Positions 8,235 to 15,604 of a stretch of DNA of 54,163 nucleotides are shown here, piece by piece; position 1 is the stretch's first letter, and each line of letters starts with the position of its first letter. Made by a program: the position numbers and the translations under genes. This DNA comes from Thiotrichaceae bacterium. Lineage in GTDB: Bacteria; Pseudomonadota; Gammaproteobacteria; SZUA-140. Below the pieces are notes generated by a model. It was given only the letters and a program-made list of their open reading frames with translations, ran no database searches and was not told where the DNA came from. The stretch lies in assembly GCA_002401765.2 (NCBI GenBank), contig NVTY02000051.1, forward strand, positions 1 through 54,163, read 5' to 3'.

Positions 8235-8429
8235 ATGAGAACAACCCTTGATCTACCTGAGAACCTGCTCAATGAAGCGATGAAGGTGACTCATACCGGT
8301 ACAAAAACAGCGGTCATTATTAAGGCGCTGGAAGAGATGGTCAGAAAATCAAAGATTTTTGGCCTTAAAAAATACAAAGGAAAAATTGATTTAGAGATTG
8401 ATTTAAATCAACTCAGAGATCGCCATTGA
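8235..8429 (+). CDS. vapB: VapB-type antitoxin
   Basis: 64 residues. The start MRTTLDLPENLLNEAMK is the ribbon-helix-helix DNA-binding part typical of type II VapB antitoxins of the DUF2191 kind; the C-terminal part (about 38-64), basic then acidic (KKYKGKIDLEIDLNQL), would wrap the toxin. AAGGAA precedes the start. The stop codon TGA is followed directly by the GTG of vapC, so translation is probably coupled. The pair lies between the MITE and the convergent TpsA gene. Confidence 0.85.
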   Translation: MRTTLDLPENLLNEAMKVTHTGTKTAVIIKALEEMVRKSKIFGLKKYKGKIDLEIDLNQLRDRH

Positions 8430-8810
8430 GTGGATGTACTGGTTGATACATCAATATGGATTGATTATTTCAGGGCGGGTGATCATTCAAAAGCCCTCGA
8501 TTTTTTGATCGATGAAAACCTGGTTGCCACCAACGATATCATTTTAGCTGAACTGATTCCTTACCTGAAAATCAAGAAGCAAACCAAGGTCATTAAGCTC
8601 CTTTATGAAGTGAGTAGAATGCCACTGGAAATTCGTTGGGAGGAAATAATTGAATATCAAGTGAAGTGCTTAAAAGAAGGTGTCAATGGGGTAGGTATTC
8701 CTGATTTAATCATCGCGCAAAATGCAAAACAGAATCGATGCAAGGTCTATTCTCTTGATAAACATTTCAGGCTATTAAATCAAATATTGAAAGTTAAGTT
8801 GTATGCGTAA
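8430..8810 (+). CDS. vapC: VapC-type PIN ribonuclease toxin
   Basis: 126 residues with a PIN domain. The acidic metal-binding residues are present: Asp6 in VDTSIWIDYF, Glu in NDIILAELI (about 41), Asp in GIPDLIIA (about 92) and Asp in SLDKHF (about 111). VapC enzymes cleave RNA, often initiator tRNA or rRNA loops. It starts with GTG at 8430 immediately after the vapB stop; the ATG at 8434 is out of frame. All key residues are kept, so the toxin looks functional. Confidence 0.88.
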   Translation: MDVLVDTSIWIDYFRAGDHSKALDFLIDENLVATNDIILAELIPYLKIKKQTKVIKLLYEVSRMPLEIRWEEIIEYQVKCLKEGVNGVGIPDLIIAQNAKQNRCKVYSLDKHFRLLNQILKVKLYA

Positions 8811-8890
8811 CAAGGCTAACAAAATACTTCTTACCAACATTTTTGAGCTGCCACGGATGAACGGCATTGTCATTCATTGATATTTTCTCG

Positions 8891-8967
8891 TTCCCACGCT
8901 CCCGCGTGGGAATGCATACAGCAGGTGGTTTTGTTGATGCGGTATGGGTCACCACGCAGGTGCGTGG
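8891..8967. repeat. Pair of dispersed palindromic repeats
   Basis: TTCCCACGC (8891-8899) pairs with GCGTGGGAA (8904-8912), and CCACGC (8952-8957) pairs with GCGTGG (8962-8967). The GTTCCCACGC...GCGTGGGAATGCA motif is a common dispersed palindrome of proteobacterial genomes. Here it sits between the convergent vapC and TpsA genes, where it may end transcription from both sides. Confidence 0.55.
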
Positions 8968-9025
8968 GAACCCGTAATGGCGGTAAAAAAGTGATGAATG
9001 CCCGATTGATTTTCGTGCCTTAAAG

Positions 9026-11149
9026 TCACCAGCAGCGCGTGGTGAGCTGTGCTAACATTTCTGTGCTGGGCAGCTCATCCAGGGTTGAAACCAGAGTTGA
9101 AATATCGCTAACCAACAACGCATCCGGGCCTGGCTCACGCCCCCTGGCGCTAATCAAGAAGCTGCTGCGGTTACTCGCGGTGCGCAGTGCACAGCGGTTT
9201 TCGAGTAGCGCCGAGCGGTCGAGAAAGGCGTCGGGCAGTTGCAAAATGCCCGTGGTGGCATCCACATCCGGGGTGCTCACTGTGATTACGCCATCAAGCC
9301 CGGCCGGGCCTGCGGAGGCATCCATCACGCTGTCGGGCGAGATGATGTATGCATAGGCCTTGATATTGATATTGCCCCCCGCCCCCTGCCGTGCATTCGC
9401 CCGCAGGGTGCTGGTGTCACTCAGGATCACGATATTGGCATCAATGGTCTCATTAATGCGGATGTTACCGCCATCGCCATCGCCACCCGCCACCGAGGTG
9501 GTGATTTCAGACTGATTCACCATGCGAAACAGACGCCCGGCACGAATCACGATGTTGCCCGCATCGGCTTGCTGGGTGTTTAAATTGATACGGCTATTAT
9601 CAAGAATCAGGCGATTGCTGGCGGTAACAGCAATGCTGCCGGATTCACCCCAACCAGCACCCGCATCGCTGCCGAGGGGCAGACTCCCTTGCACAAACAG
9701 GCTCTCAGCCGTGAGGTTTACCCCGTTGCTGATCTCAATATTGTTACCGCTCACGCGGATACTGCCGCCCCGGCCGACTGATGATGTGTTAGCGCTGAGC
9801 GTCACCCCATCCGTCATCAAAAGGTCTGCCGCTTCAATCGTGATGCTGCCAGCACTGCCGGTAGCATCGCTTGCGCTCTCTGCCGAGATCGTGCCATCGC
9901 CTTTAATCACCAGGTGGTGCTCTTTGGCCCGAATCATAATATTGCCTGCATTACCACGGCCTGTGGTTGCGCTCAGAATGGCCGGGGTTTCACCTCTGAT
10001 GTTGATCGTATTAGCGTTAATGGTGGTAGTGCCCCCTGCGCCACTGCCCGTGGTACGATTTGCAATTAGGCCTCCTTGATCGATGGTTAATTCATCCACC
10101 CATAGCGTGATATCACCTGCTTCAGATTGTTCGCTCAAGCCACTGCTGGTTGCCTGTATTTCTCCGCTATCCGTTAGCTCAAGTTTTGAAGCGGCAATAG
10201 AGATGTTACCGGCGATGCCACCACCACCAGCACTGCTATTGATTTGACTCGGCGTATTAAAAAACAGCCCTGGAGACTCACCGGCTATTTTAACCTCACC
10301 ACTGTCAACAGTGATGGATATGTCGCCGGCATGAATGCCTTCAACTCGTACGCCGCTTGTTATTTGAGAGCCATTTTTTAGCGCCAGACCATCAACCAGG
10401 TTAATCATAATCCCATTTTTTTCACTACCTGGCGCGCTGCCTGCTACTGTAGAAGACTGCAATATCGATTGCTTATCCATTAAAAGCGTTTGCGCTTCAA
10501 TGTTGATCAGGCCATCGGTGACCCTCAGTTCACCGCCAACCAGTATTATATCCGCAGCCACCAGTGAGAATGCCTTACCTGAATCAAGTGTAAGCCGGGA
10601 ATTTTCAATCGTTATTGCCTCCGTACTGCTCTCCAGAAACCCAAAGGAAACAGGCGCTGCGGATGAAAGTGTCGCCGGGCCAGGCAGCGCTGCCGAAAAC
10701 ACCGTGCCATCTTCGAAGACGACGCTATCCGTGGTGGATAGATGAAAAGAGCCAGCGACATTCAGGGTGGCCGCTTCTCCGAAAGTGATGCCACTGGGGT
10801 TGAGCAAAAAGAAGTGGGCCTCGCCAAACGCCCGTGAATTAATCTCGCCATGAATCACGGAGGCTTCCCCGGTCACGCGGCTGATGATGTTATTAATATT
10901 CAGCGCAGCGGGGTTGATGAAGTTGGCGACATCTCCCTCACCCACATTGAATTGCTCAAAGCTGAAAAACAGATTGCCACCGCGGCTGCTGGCGCTGGTA
11001 ATGTCGTAAAAAGACTGGCCCGCATCCTCCCTCGGCAGGTTTATATTCGTCCCCAGGCCAGAAGAGGTGATGTTTGTCTCCTGGCAATAAGCGGCAACAC
11101 TCATCGCGCTGAGGCATAGATATAGAGCCGGGTGAAAAGATTTATTCAT
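9026..11149 (-). CDS. TpsA exoprotein, filamentous haemagglutinin N-terminal domain
   Basis: 707 residues. A signal peptide (about 1-22, ending AAYC) leads into the TPS secretion domain, recognisable by FEQFNVGEGD (about 64-73), IISRVTG and LLNPSGITFG (NPSG at 117-120). The rest is a long run of GNI-I-A and SITIEAADL-type repeats forming a parallel beta-helix. The C-terminus has the conserved tail seen in many such adhesins: RCALR, then SSFLISARGREPGP. The protein would be exported by TpsB and exposed on the surface or released. It lies downstream (same strand) of the beta-helix genes and converges with vapC. It is short for a haemagglutinin, which suggests a compact adhesin or toxin carrier; no toxin domain is visible. 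Confidence 0.85.
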   Translation of the reverse strand: MNKSFHPALYLCLSAMSVAAYCQETNITSSGLGTNINLPREDAGQSFYDITSASSRGGNLFFSFEQFNVGEGDVANFINPAALNINNIISRVTGEASVIHGEINSRAFGEAHFFLLNPSGITFGEAATLNVAGSFHLSTTDSVVFEDGTVFSAALPGPATLSSAAPVSFGFLESSTEAITIENSRLTLDSGKAFSLVAADIILVGGELRVTDGLINIEAQTLLMDKQSILQSSTVAGSAPGSEKNGIMINLVDGLALKNGSQITSGVRVEGIHAGDISITVDSGEVKIAGESPGLFFNTPSQINSSAGGGGIAGNISIAASKLELTDSGEIQATSSGLSEQSEAGDITLWVDELTIDQGGLIANRTTGSGAGGTTTINANTINIRGETPAILSATTGRGNAGNIMIRAKEHHLVIKGDGTISAESASDATGSAGSITIEAADLLMTDGVTLSANTSSVGRGGSIRVSGNNIEISNGVNLTAESLFVQGSLPLGSDAGAGWGESGSIAVTASNRLILDNSRINLNTQQADAGNIVIRAGRLFRMVNQSEITTSVAGGDGDGGNIRINETIDANIVILSDTSTLRANARQGAGGNINIKAYAYIISPDSVMDASAGPAGLDGVITVSTPDVDATTGILQLPDAFLDRSALLENRCALRTASNRSSFLISARGREPGPDALLVSDISTLVSTLDELPSTEMLAQLTTRCW

Positions 11150-11325
11150 CTGTCAGCACTCATCTCTTTCCCCTTGAGCGGGAAGGTTGGGGTGGGACGT
11201 TGAGTGATAGATGCCATTGTTTAACTTCGCGCGCCTCCCTGACCCGCCATCCAAAGGGCATTCCACCCCGGCAAGGGGCAGGTGAATAAAACGCGCTTAA
11301 CTGTGTACCATTCTGGCTCACCTTG

Positions 11326-11784
11326 CTCACGTGAATTGCCCCCTTGAATCACGGTGGCTCCGCCTGTGATGTGATCGCACGGAGGGGTAAAAACAGCCGG
11401 ATGAAAACCCATTGATTACCGGGAATTTTTATTTTTACATGGGCGTAATAGGTGGGAAAATGCCGCCATCATCATTTCTGACAACAGAACCATCATCTTC
11501 AAACACCACTATTCCAAATAGATTGCTACTTTCTGCAACTGCTGCGCCACTATAAACATCGATTACTGAGTTTATACGTACTACCATCCCTGCTATGCTG
11601 TTATCCGTCATCGTTAAAATGTCATAGATGATCAGTGTGCTGGTTTCAAGCACAGAGACGCCAACACCGTTAGTAGTGACTGTGACTGTGCCACAAATAA
11701 AAGCGGTATCACCTATCGTCAGTAGTATGTTTTCAGACGTAGAAAGATCTTCAATGACCCTGCCGAAAGTTGAACAAGCACCAT
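11326..11784. repeat. Direct repeat A, copy 1
   Basis: This segment is highly similar to 13611-14072. It holds the 3-prime half of a beta-helix gene plus its downstream spacer (from CTCACGTGAATTG onward). It is direct evidence of tandem duplication of the beta-helix gene. The length is about 460 bases. Confidence 0.8.
11435..11784 (-). pseudogene. Truncated third beta-helix gene
   Basis: The minus-strand frame ending at 11435 encodes STLIIYDILTM...DNSIAGMVV...SNLFGIVVFEDDGS...GGIFPPITPM, nearly identical to the C-terminal third of the protein at 13723-14646. Its N-terminal part is missing: upstream of about 11784 the sequence jumps directly into a copy of the promoter/leader spacer found before the gene at 13296 (repeat B). 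A deletion of roughly 190 codons has thus joined the upstream spacer to the middle of the gene. No start codon with a ribosome site remains, so it is unlikely to be translated. Confidence 0.75.
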
Positions 11785-11786
11785 TT

Positions 11787-11998
11787 TTAATGTCGTTTTT
11801 TGGTCAATATTTCCAGTTCACTCACGTCCCCGGCAAAGGCCCTGTTGTATTCGCGGTGCTAAACGTCGGCGGGTTTATCAACAACCGATGGTTCGATGAT
11901 ATAGCATCTCTTTCGTCGCATCACCCTCAATCAATACTACCCCTTTCTGGCGACACCCTGCACGCAATATCGCGCCTCAATCTCCCGTAGATCGATTG
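11787..11998. repeat. Direct repeat B, copy 1
   Basis: This 212-base block is closely similar to 13315-13523, the leader region immediately upstream of the beta-helix gene starting at 13296. Here it stands upstream of the truncated gene copy, marking the lost third gene. The remaining bases to 12126 show no gene. Confidence 0.8.
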
Positions 11999-12126
11999 TC
12001 CGGGCACACATACCCCTGAATATTGTTAACGATCCTAATACCGGCTATTGCTGCACCTCAATATCTTGCATCGCTTTATTAGCGGAAAAAAAGCGCCTAA
12101 AAGACGGAACACCACCACCTATCAAG

Positions 12127-13296
12127 CTAATCGCAAGTGATTACACGAGGGGACATACCACTGTTCTGGACATCGCCGGACGCACATTGTATACGGCTAT
12201 CAGTAATAAAAGTGCTATCAATATAGATGTGGATGGCCGGGTCATTCTGCAACCAGACTCCATCAAAGGTATTTATCATGCTTCCTTCACCTTCACTAAC
12301 AATGGCATCGCTATAAACATTTATGGCAGAAGATTCAACGCCCATTCCGAGAGTATTGTTCTGCATAGTCAAGTGACCATGAATCTCCAATGTACTTGCT
12401 CCTGACACAGAGACTCCAATAAAGTTTCCCTCTACAGTCACAGCCCCACAAAAAAAAGTTGTATCACCAGGAAAGTCACTGTCCGGAGAATTAAAACTCC
12501 CATTCTCTCTACAAACAGGGTCATCCGCCACCGCAGATTTGATGAATGAAAAATCCCATTTATTTAACATCTGGGTGACAAAGTGGCTCAGTGCCTCACC
12601 CATACTTTGTTCACTGACTGGCGCACTCTCTGGGCCACCTTTACCAAAACTTGGCCATTGAGTGGTCGCGTCGAGATCACCCCCTATCATAATGCCACTC
12701 CCGGTATTCTTCGTCGCATGAATATGACTCAAAGCAACCGTAGCGTTTTTATCGATAAAAATACCGTGTTTGCCGCCGGTCAAGGTTAAGCCGCTAATGA
12801 TGATGTTTTTCGCGCCGCGCACCTCGATGACAGGGTCGACCCCGTTGCCCCTGATCGTTTGCCCTTCGCCCATGATCACAAGGTTGTTTCTGTTAATCAC
12901 CACCGGGTTTTTCTCTGTGCACTCACCGATCACATGGATGCGTGTGATTGCTCTATTCTCATTGGCCAGTGCGACCATTTCAGACAGTGAACCCTGATGG
13001 TCACAGTCCACCGTTTTCGAAATTTGTTCGCTTAAATCGCGGGTCCAGGCATTGAACCAGGATATATGATGGGTGCCTGCGTTTTCGCTTTCCGACACGA
13101 CTGGCGGGGCGTGTTTCACCACGGATTTGAGCGCATTTTCAGTGGAGACTGGCTCAACAGATGATGTTACAACACGATTCTCTGAACTATTTTCCCGCTC
13201 GGCCCTCTCGGGTTCAGCGCCCTGTTTTGACCCTGTGAAAATAAAGATAACCGATAATACCATGGCCAGTGTGGTCCATGCGCTGCGATATTTCAT
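12127..13296 (-). CDS. Beta-helix (pectate-lyase-fold) envelope protein
   Basis: 389 residues. An N-terminal membrane anchor or signal (about 8-24) is followed by a charged linker and then right-handed beta-helix coils, seen as GECTEKNPVVINRNNLVIMGEGQ, then IEVRGAKNIIISGLTLTGG and KHGIFIDKNATVALS-type strands of about 20 residues each (quoted in pieces of the continuous 130-200 region). No pectate-lyase catalytic site is apparent, so it is likelier a structural or binding protein. Cysteines near the C-terminus (VCREN, FFCGA, IQCAS, ITCD) may form disulfides. GGGAGGT precedes the start. It is paralogous to the next gene and to a pseudogene. Confidence 0.7.
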   Translation of the reverse strand: MKYRSAWTTLAMVLSVIFIFTGSKQGAEPERAERENSSENRVVTSSVEPVSTENALKSVVKHAPPVVSESENAGTHHISWFNAWTRDLSEQISKTVDCDHQGSLSEMVALANENRAITRIHVIGECTEKNPVVINRNNLVIMGEGQTIRGNGVDPVIEVRGAKNIIISGLTLTGGKHGIFIDKNATVALSHIHATKNTGSGIMIGGDLDATTQWPSFGKGGPESAPVSEQSMGEALSHFVTQMLNKWDFSFIKSAVADDPVCRENGSFNSPDSDFPGDTTFFCGAVTVEGNFIGVSVSGASTLEIHGHLTMQNNTLGMGVESSAINVYSDAIVSEGEGSMINTFDGVWLQNDPAIHIYIDSTFITDSRIQCASGDVQNSGMSPRVITCD

Positions 13297-13314
13297 GGTG
13301 ATACCTCCCTGTTG

Positions 13315-13523
13315 TTAATGTCGTTTTTTGATCAAAATTTCCAGTTCACTCACGTCCCCTGCAAAGGCCTTGCTGTATTCGCGACGCTAAGCTGCGGGAT
13401 CATCAACAACCGATGATTCGATGATATAGCATCTCTTTCGTCGCATCATCCTCAATCAATACTACCCCTTTCTGGCGACACCCTGCACGCAATATCGCGC
13501 CTCAATCTCCCGTAGATCGATTG
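13315..13523. repeat. Direct repeat B, copy 2
   Basis: This block lies upstream of the beta-helix gene at 12127-13296 and is repeated at 11787-11998. Because it covers the 5-prime leader it may hold the promoter of these genes. The rest of the 426-base space (13524-13610) shows nothing else recognisable. Confidence 0.8.
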
Positions 13524-13610
13524 ACATTGGGGGATCTCAATATTTTGCAGCGCTTTTCCACGCCCAACGAACCTTTCCAGGCGCATGTTTTACGTGTGCC
13601 TGTTCGGCTA

Positions 13611-14072
13611 CTCACGTGAATTGTTCCCCCCTTGAATCACGGTGGCTTCGCCTGCGATGCGATCACACGGAGGGATAAAAACAGCCGGGGGAAACTCCAT
13701 TGATTACCGGTCATTTTTATTTCTACATGGGCGTAATAGGTGGAAAAATGCCGCCATCATCAATGTCGATACCAGAACCATCATCTTCAAACACCACTAT
13801 TCCGAATAGATTGTCACTTTCTGAAACTGTCGCATTGCCTTTAACATCGACTGTAGAGATTATAGCAACTACCATCCCTGCTATACTGTTATCCACCATT
13901 GTTAAAATGTCATAGATTATCAGTGTGCTGACTTGAAGCACAGAGACGCCAACACCGTTAGTAGTGACTGTGACTGTTCCACAAACAAAAGCGGTATCAC
14001 CTATCGTCAGTAGTATGTTTTCAGACGTAAAAAGATCTTCAATGACCCTGCCGAAAGTTGAACAAACACCAT
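13611..14072. repeat. Direct repeat A, copy 2
   Basis: The segment covers the downstream spacer and 3-prime half of the beta-helix gene at 13723-14646 and is repeated at 11326-11784. The two copies differ by scattered substitutions, so the duplication is not brand-new. Confidence 0.8.
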
Positions 14073-14646
14073 CATCCGCCACCGCAGATTTTATAAATGA
14101 AAAATCCCATTTATTTAACATCTGCGTGACAGGGCTTTGTTTTACTTCATCCATATTTTGCTTAACATCAGGTGCCGATGTTGGGCCCTTTACACCCGTC
14201 CCTGGAAACTTAAACGGGACATCACTGCCAATCGCAATGCCACTCCCGGCATTATTCGTCGCATGAAGGTCACCCAATACAACGGAAGAATTTTTATCGA
14301 TAAAAATACCGTGCTTGCCACCGGTCAAGGTCAAGCCGCTAATGATAACGTTTTTTGCGCCGCGCACCTCGATGACGGAAGCGCTGCCATTGCCGGTGAT
14401 CGTTTGCCCCTCGCCCACGATCACCATATTATGTTGCGTAATCACCACCGGGGTGTCTTCCCGGCACTCACCCAGCACTTTGATGCGTGTGCCGGCTTTG
14501 GCATTTTTGACCACTGTGGACAGTGACTCGTGGTTACAATTGACCGTCACCACCGCGGGTTTACTGCCTTTATTGTTTAAGAATACAAACAGCAGAATGA
14601 GCAGCAGTACTACCGCCGCTGCAATAAACGCTTTATTCAATTTCAT
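13723..14646 (-). CDS. Beta-helix (pectate-lyase-fold) envelope protein, paralogue
   Basis: 307 residues. Residues about 7-24 are a hydrophobic anchor (AAAVVLLLILLFVFL). The beta-helix region shares the motifs GEGQTITGNG, EVRGAKN and GLTLTGGKHGIFIDKN with the neighbour at 12127-13296, and MLNKWDFSFIKSAVADD marks a conserved connector in both. The acidic tail ends FEDDGS...GGIFPPITPM. AAGGA precedes the start. Both intact paralogues are co-oriented with the TpsA, DUF928, cyclase and CHAT genes, so they are probably expressed with them. Function unknown; a surface-anchored partner of TpsA is one possibility (inference). Confidence 0.7.
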   Translation of the reverse strand: MKLNKAFIAAAVVLLLILLFVFLNNKGSKPAVVTVNCNHESLSTVVKNAKAGTRIKVLGECREDTPVVITQHNMVIVGEGQTITGNGSASVIEVRGAKNVIISGLTLTGGKHGIFIDKNSSVVLGDLHATNNAGSGIAIGSDVPFKFPGTGVKGPTSAPDVKQNMDEVKQSPVTQMLNKWDFSFIKSAVADDGVCSTFGRVIEDLFTSENILLTIGDTAFVCGTVTVTTNGVGVSVLQVSTLIIYDILTMVDNSIAGMVVAIISTVDVKGNATVSESDNLFGIVVFEDDGSGIDIDDGGIFPPITPM

Positions 14647-14699
14647 GATTTTTTCCTTGTTGTTTAATCAATATTTCCAGTTACTAATCAGTGTACTCA

Positions 14700-15422
14700 T
14701 TAGTCAGGTTGTGTTAATGCCACTTGTTCCAGCAGGCCACTCCATGCCGATTGCAGGGTGTGGTCCGCTGGGTTGTTGGCCCATGCCACGTGGAGGGTGG
14801 TCAGTGCGTCGTACCAGATACCGCTACTGGCATGTGCATGGGCTACTGTGAGCGGCTCATCGCGTTGCGCCATCAAGCGGGTCGCTTCATCGGCGGTAAC
14901 CCGTTCAATATATGATTTCACCACCAGGTCGCCCGCACTGCTGCCCGCTGCGCCACAGTGGATTCGCAGTGACCATTCATAGGTTTTACCCACTTGCAGG
15001 TGAATGCCGTGTTGTGCCATGTCGATGACATGAATGCCGGGATCAATCGGCGCGGGCAGATGCCACTCCAGCAGCGGCTCGACTGCGCCATGGTGGCTCA
15101 AGGTCACCACCGCCGGTTTTTGACTCATTACCGAGGTATGCCAATAGAGCTGTGGTTGTGCCTGTGTGGTCCGCCCCACATGTTCAGGGGCCAGCAGTGA
15201 GACAAGCGGAAACCCACCGCAACCGCGCGTGCCGCCCTGGCTGATGCGAATTTTCGGCGTGGGTCTCATCGGTTTAGGCGGCACGTATGGCACTAAAGCC
15301 ATTGGTAACGGCCTTGCCCCGGCTGGCTCTTTGGCGGGCGCCTGCTGTTCATTGGCTGCGTGGCTGTGCAGTGGCCATAAAAGAGCCACCATCAGCACGG
15401 TGACATTCATTAAAGATTTCAT
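14700..15422 (-). CDS. DUF928 family periplasmic protein
   Basis: 240 residues. A signal peptide (about 1-22, HSHA end) is followed by the family pattern YVPPK...GGTRGCGG (about 45-75), then LLAPEHVGRTTQAQPQLYW and WSLRIHC; the two cysteines (GCGG and IHC) may pair. DUF928 proteins are known chiefly from gene neighbourhoods with CHAT, CHASE2 and haemagglutinin-type genes, as here; their function is unknown. A perfect AAGGAGGT (15430-15437) stands 7 bases before ATG 15422. The MITE copy 2 begins 31 bases upstream of the start and separates this gene from the cyclase. Confidence 0.75.
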   Translation of the reverse strand: MKSLMNVTVLMVALLWPLHSHAANEQQAPAKEPAGARPLPMALVPYVPPKPMRPTPKIRISQGGTRGCGGFPLVSLLAPEHVGRTTQAQPQLYWHTSVMSQKPAVVTLSHHGAVEPLLEWHLPAPIDPGIHVIDMAQHGIHLQVGKTYEWSLRIHCGAAGSSAGDLVVKSYIERVTADEATRLMAQRDEPLTVAHAHASSGIWYDALTTLHVAWANNPADHTLQSAWSGLLEQVALTQPD

Positions 15423-15452
15423 TTCATGACCTCCTTATGCGCTTCAATAACG

Positions 15453-15604
15453 GTAACTATCCAGCTCACCCCTGAAATCCGCCATTTCGGTGTTAAAAAA
15501 TGATCATTTACACTTGTAAACTCACATTTTTCGCCTTGAACTGACGAATTTCAGGGGCAACCTGAACAGTTACACCCTCATTTTCAACTATGCTGAATAG
15601 TTAC
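15453..15604. mobile_element. 152-bp MITE-like element, copy 2
   Basis: Copy 2 begins GTAACTATCCAGC (15453-15465) and ends GCTGAATAGTTAC (15592-15604), an imperfect 13-base inverted pair. It is flanked by CAATAACG (15445-15452) and CAATAACA (15605-15612), an 8-base target duplication with one change. Its inner 121 bases match copy 1 (8040-8160) when reversed. It overlaps the last codons of the cyclase gene, so its insertion replaced that protein's natural C-terminus. Confidence 0.8.

Noticed and set aside
9522..10079. 185-residue open frame on the plus strand inside the TpsA gene
   Set aside because: It is antisense to a repeat-rich beta-helix coding region whose codon pattern keeps the opposite frame open; its composition is not protein-like.
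11221..11412. 63-residue minus-strand frame between the TpsA gene and the truncated beta-helix copy
   Set aside because: It overlaps the duplicated spacer, lacks a ribosome site and has no counterpart kept open in the second copy.
8009..15604. Integron attC sites, because the elements start GTAAC and end GTTAC
   Set aside because: The 8-base target duplications and 13-base terminal inverted repeats show transposition, and no integrase is present.
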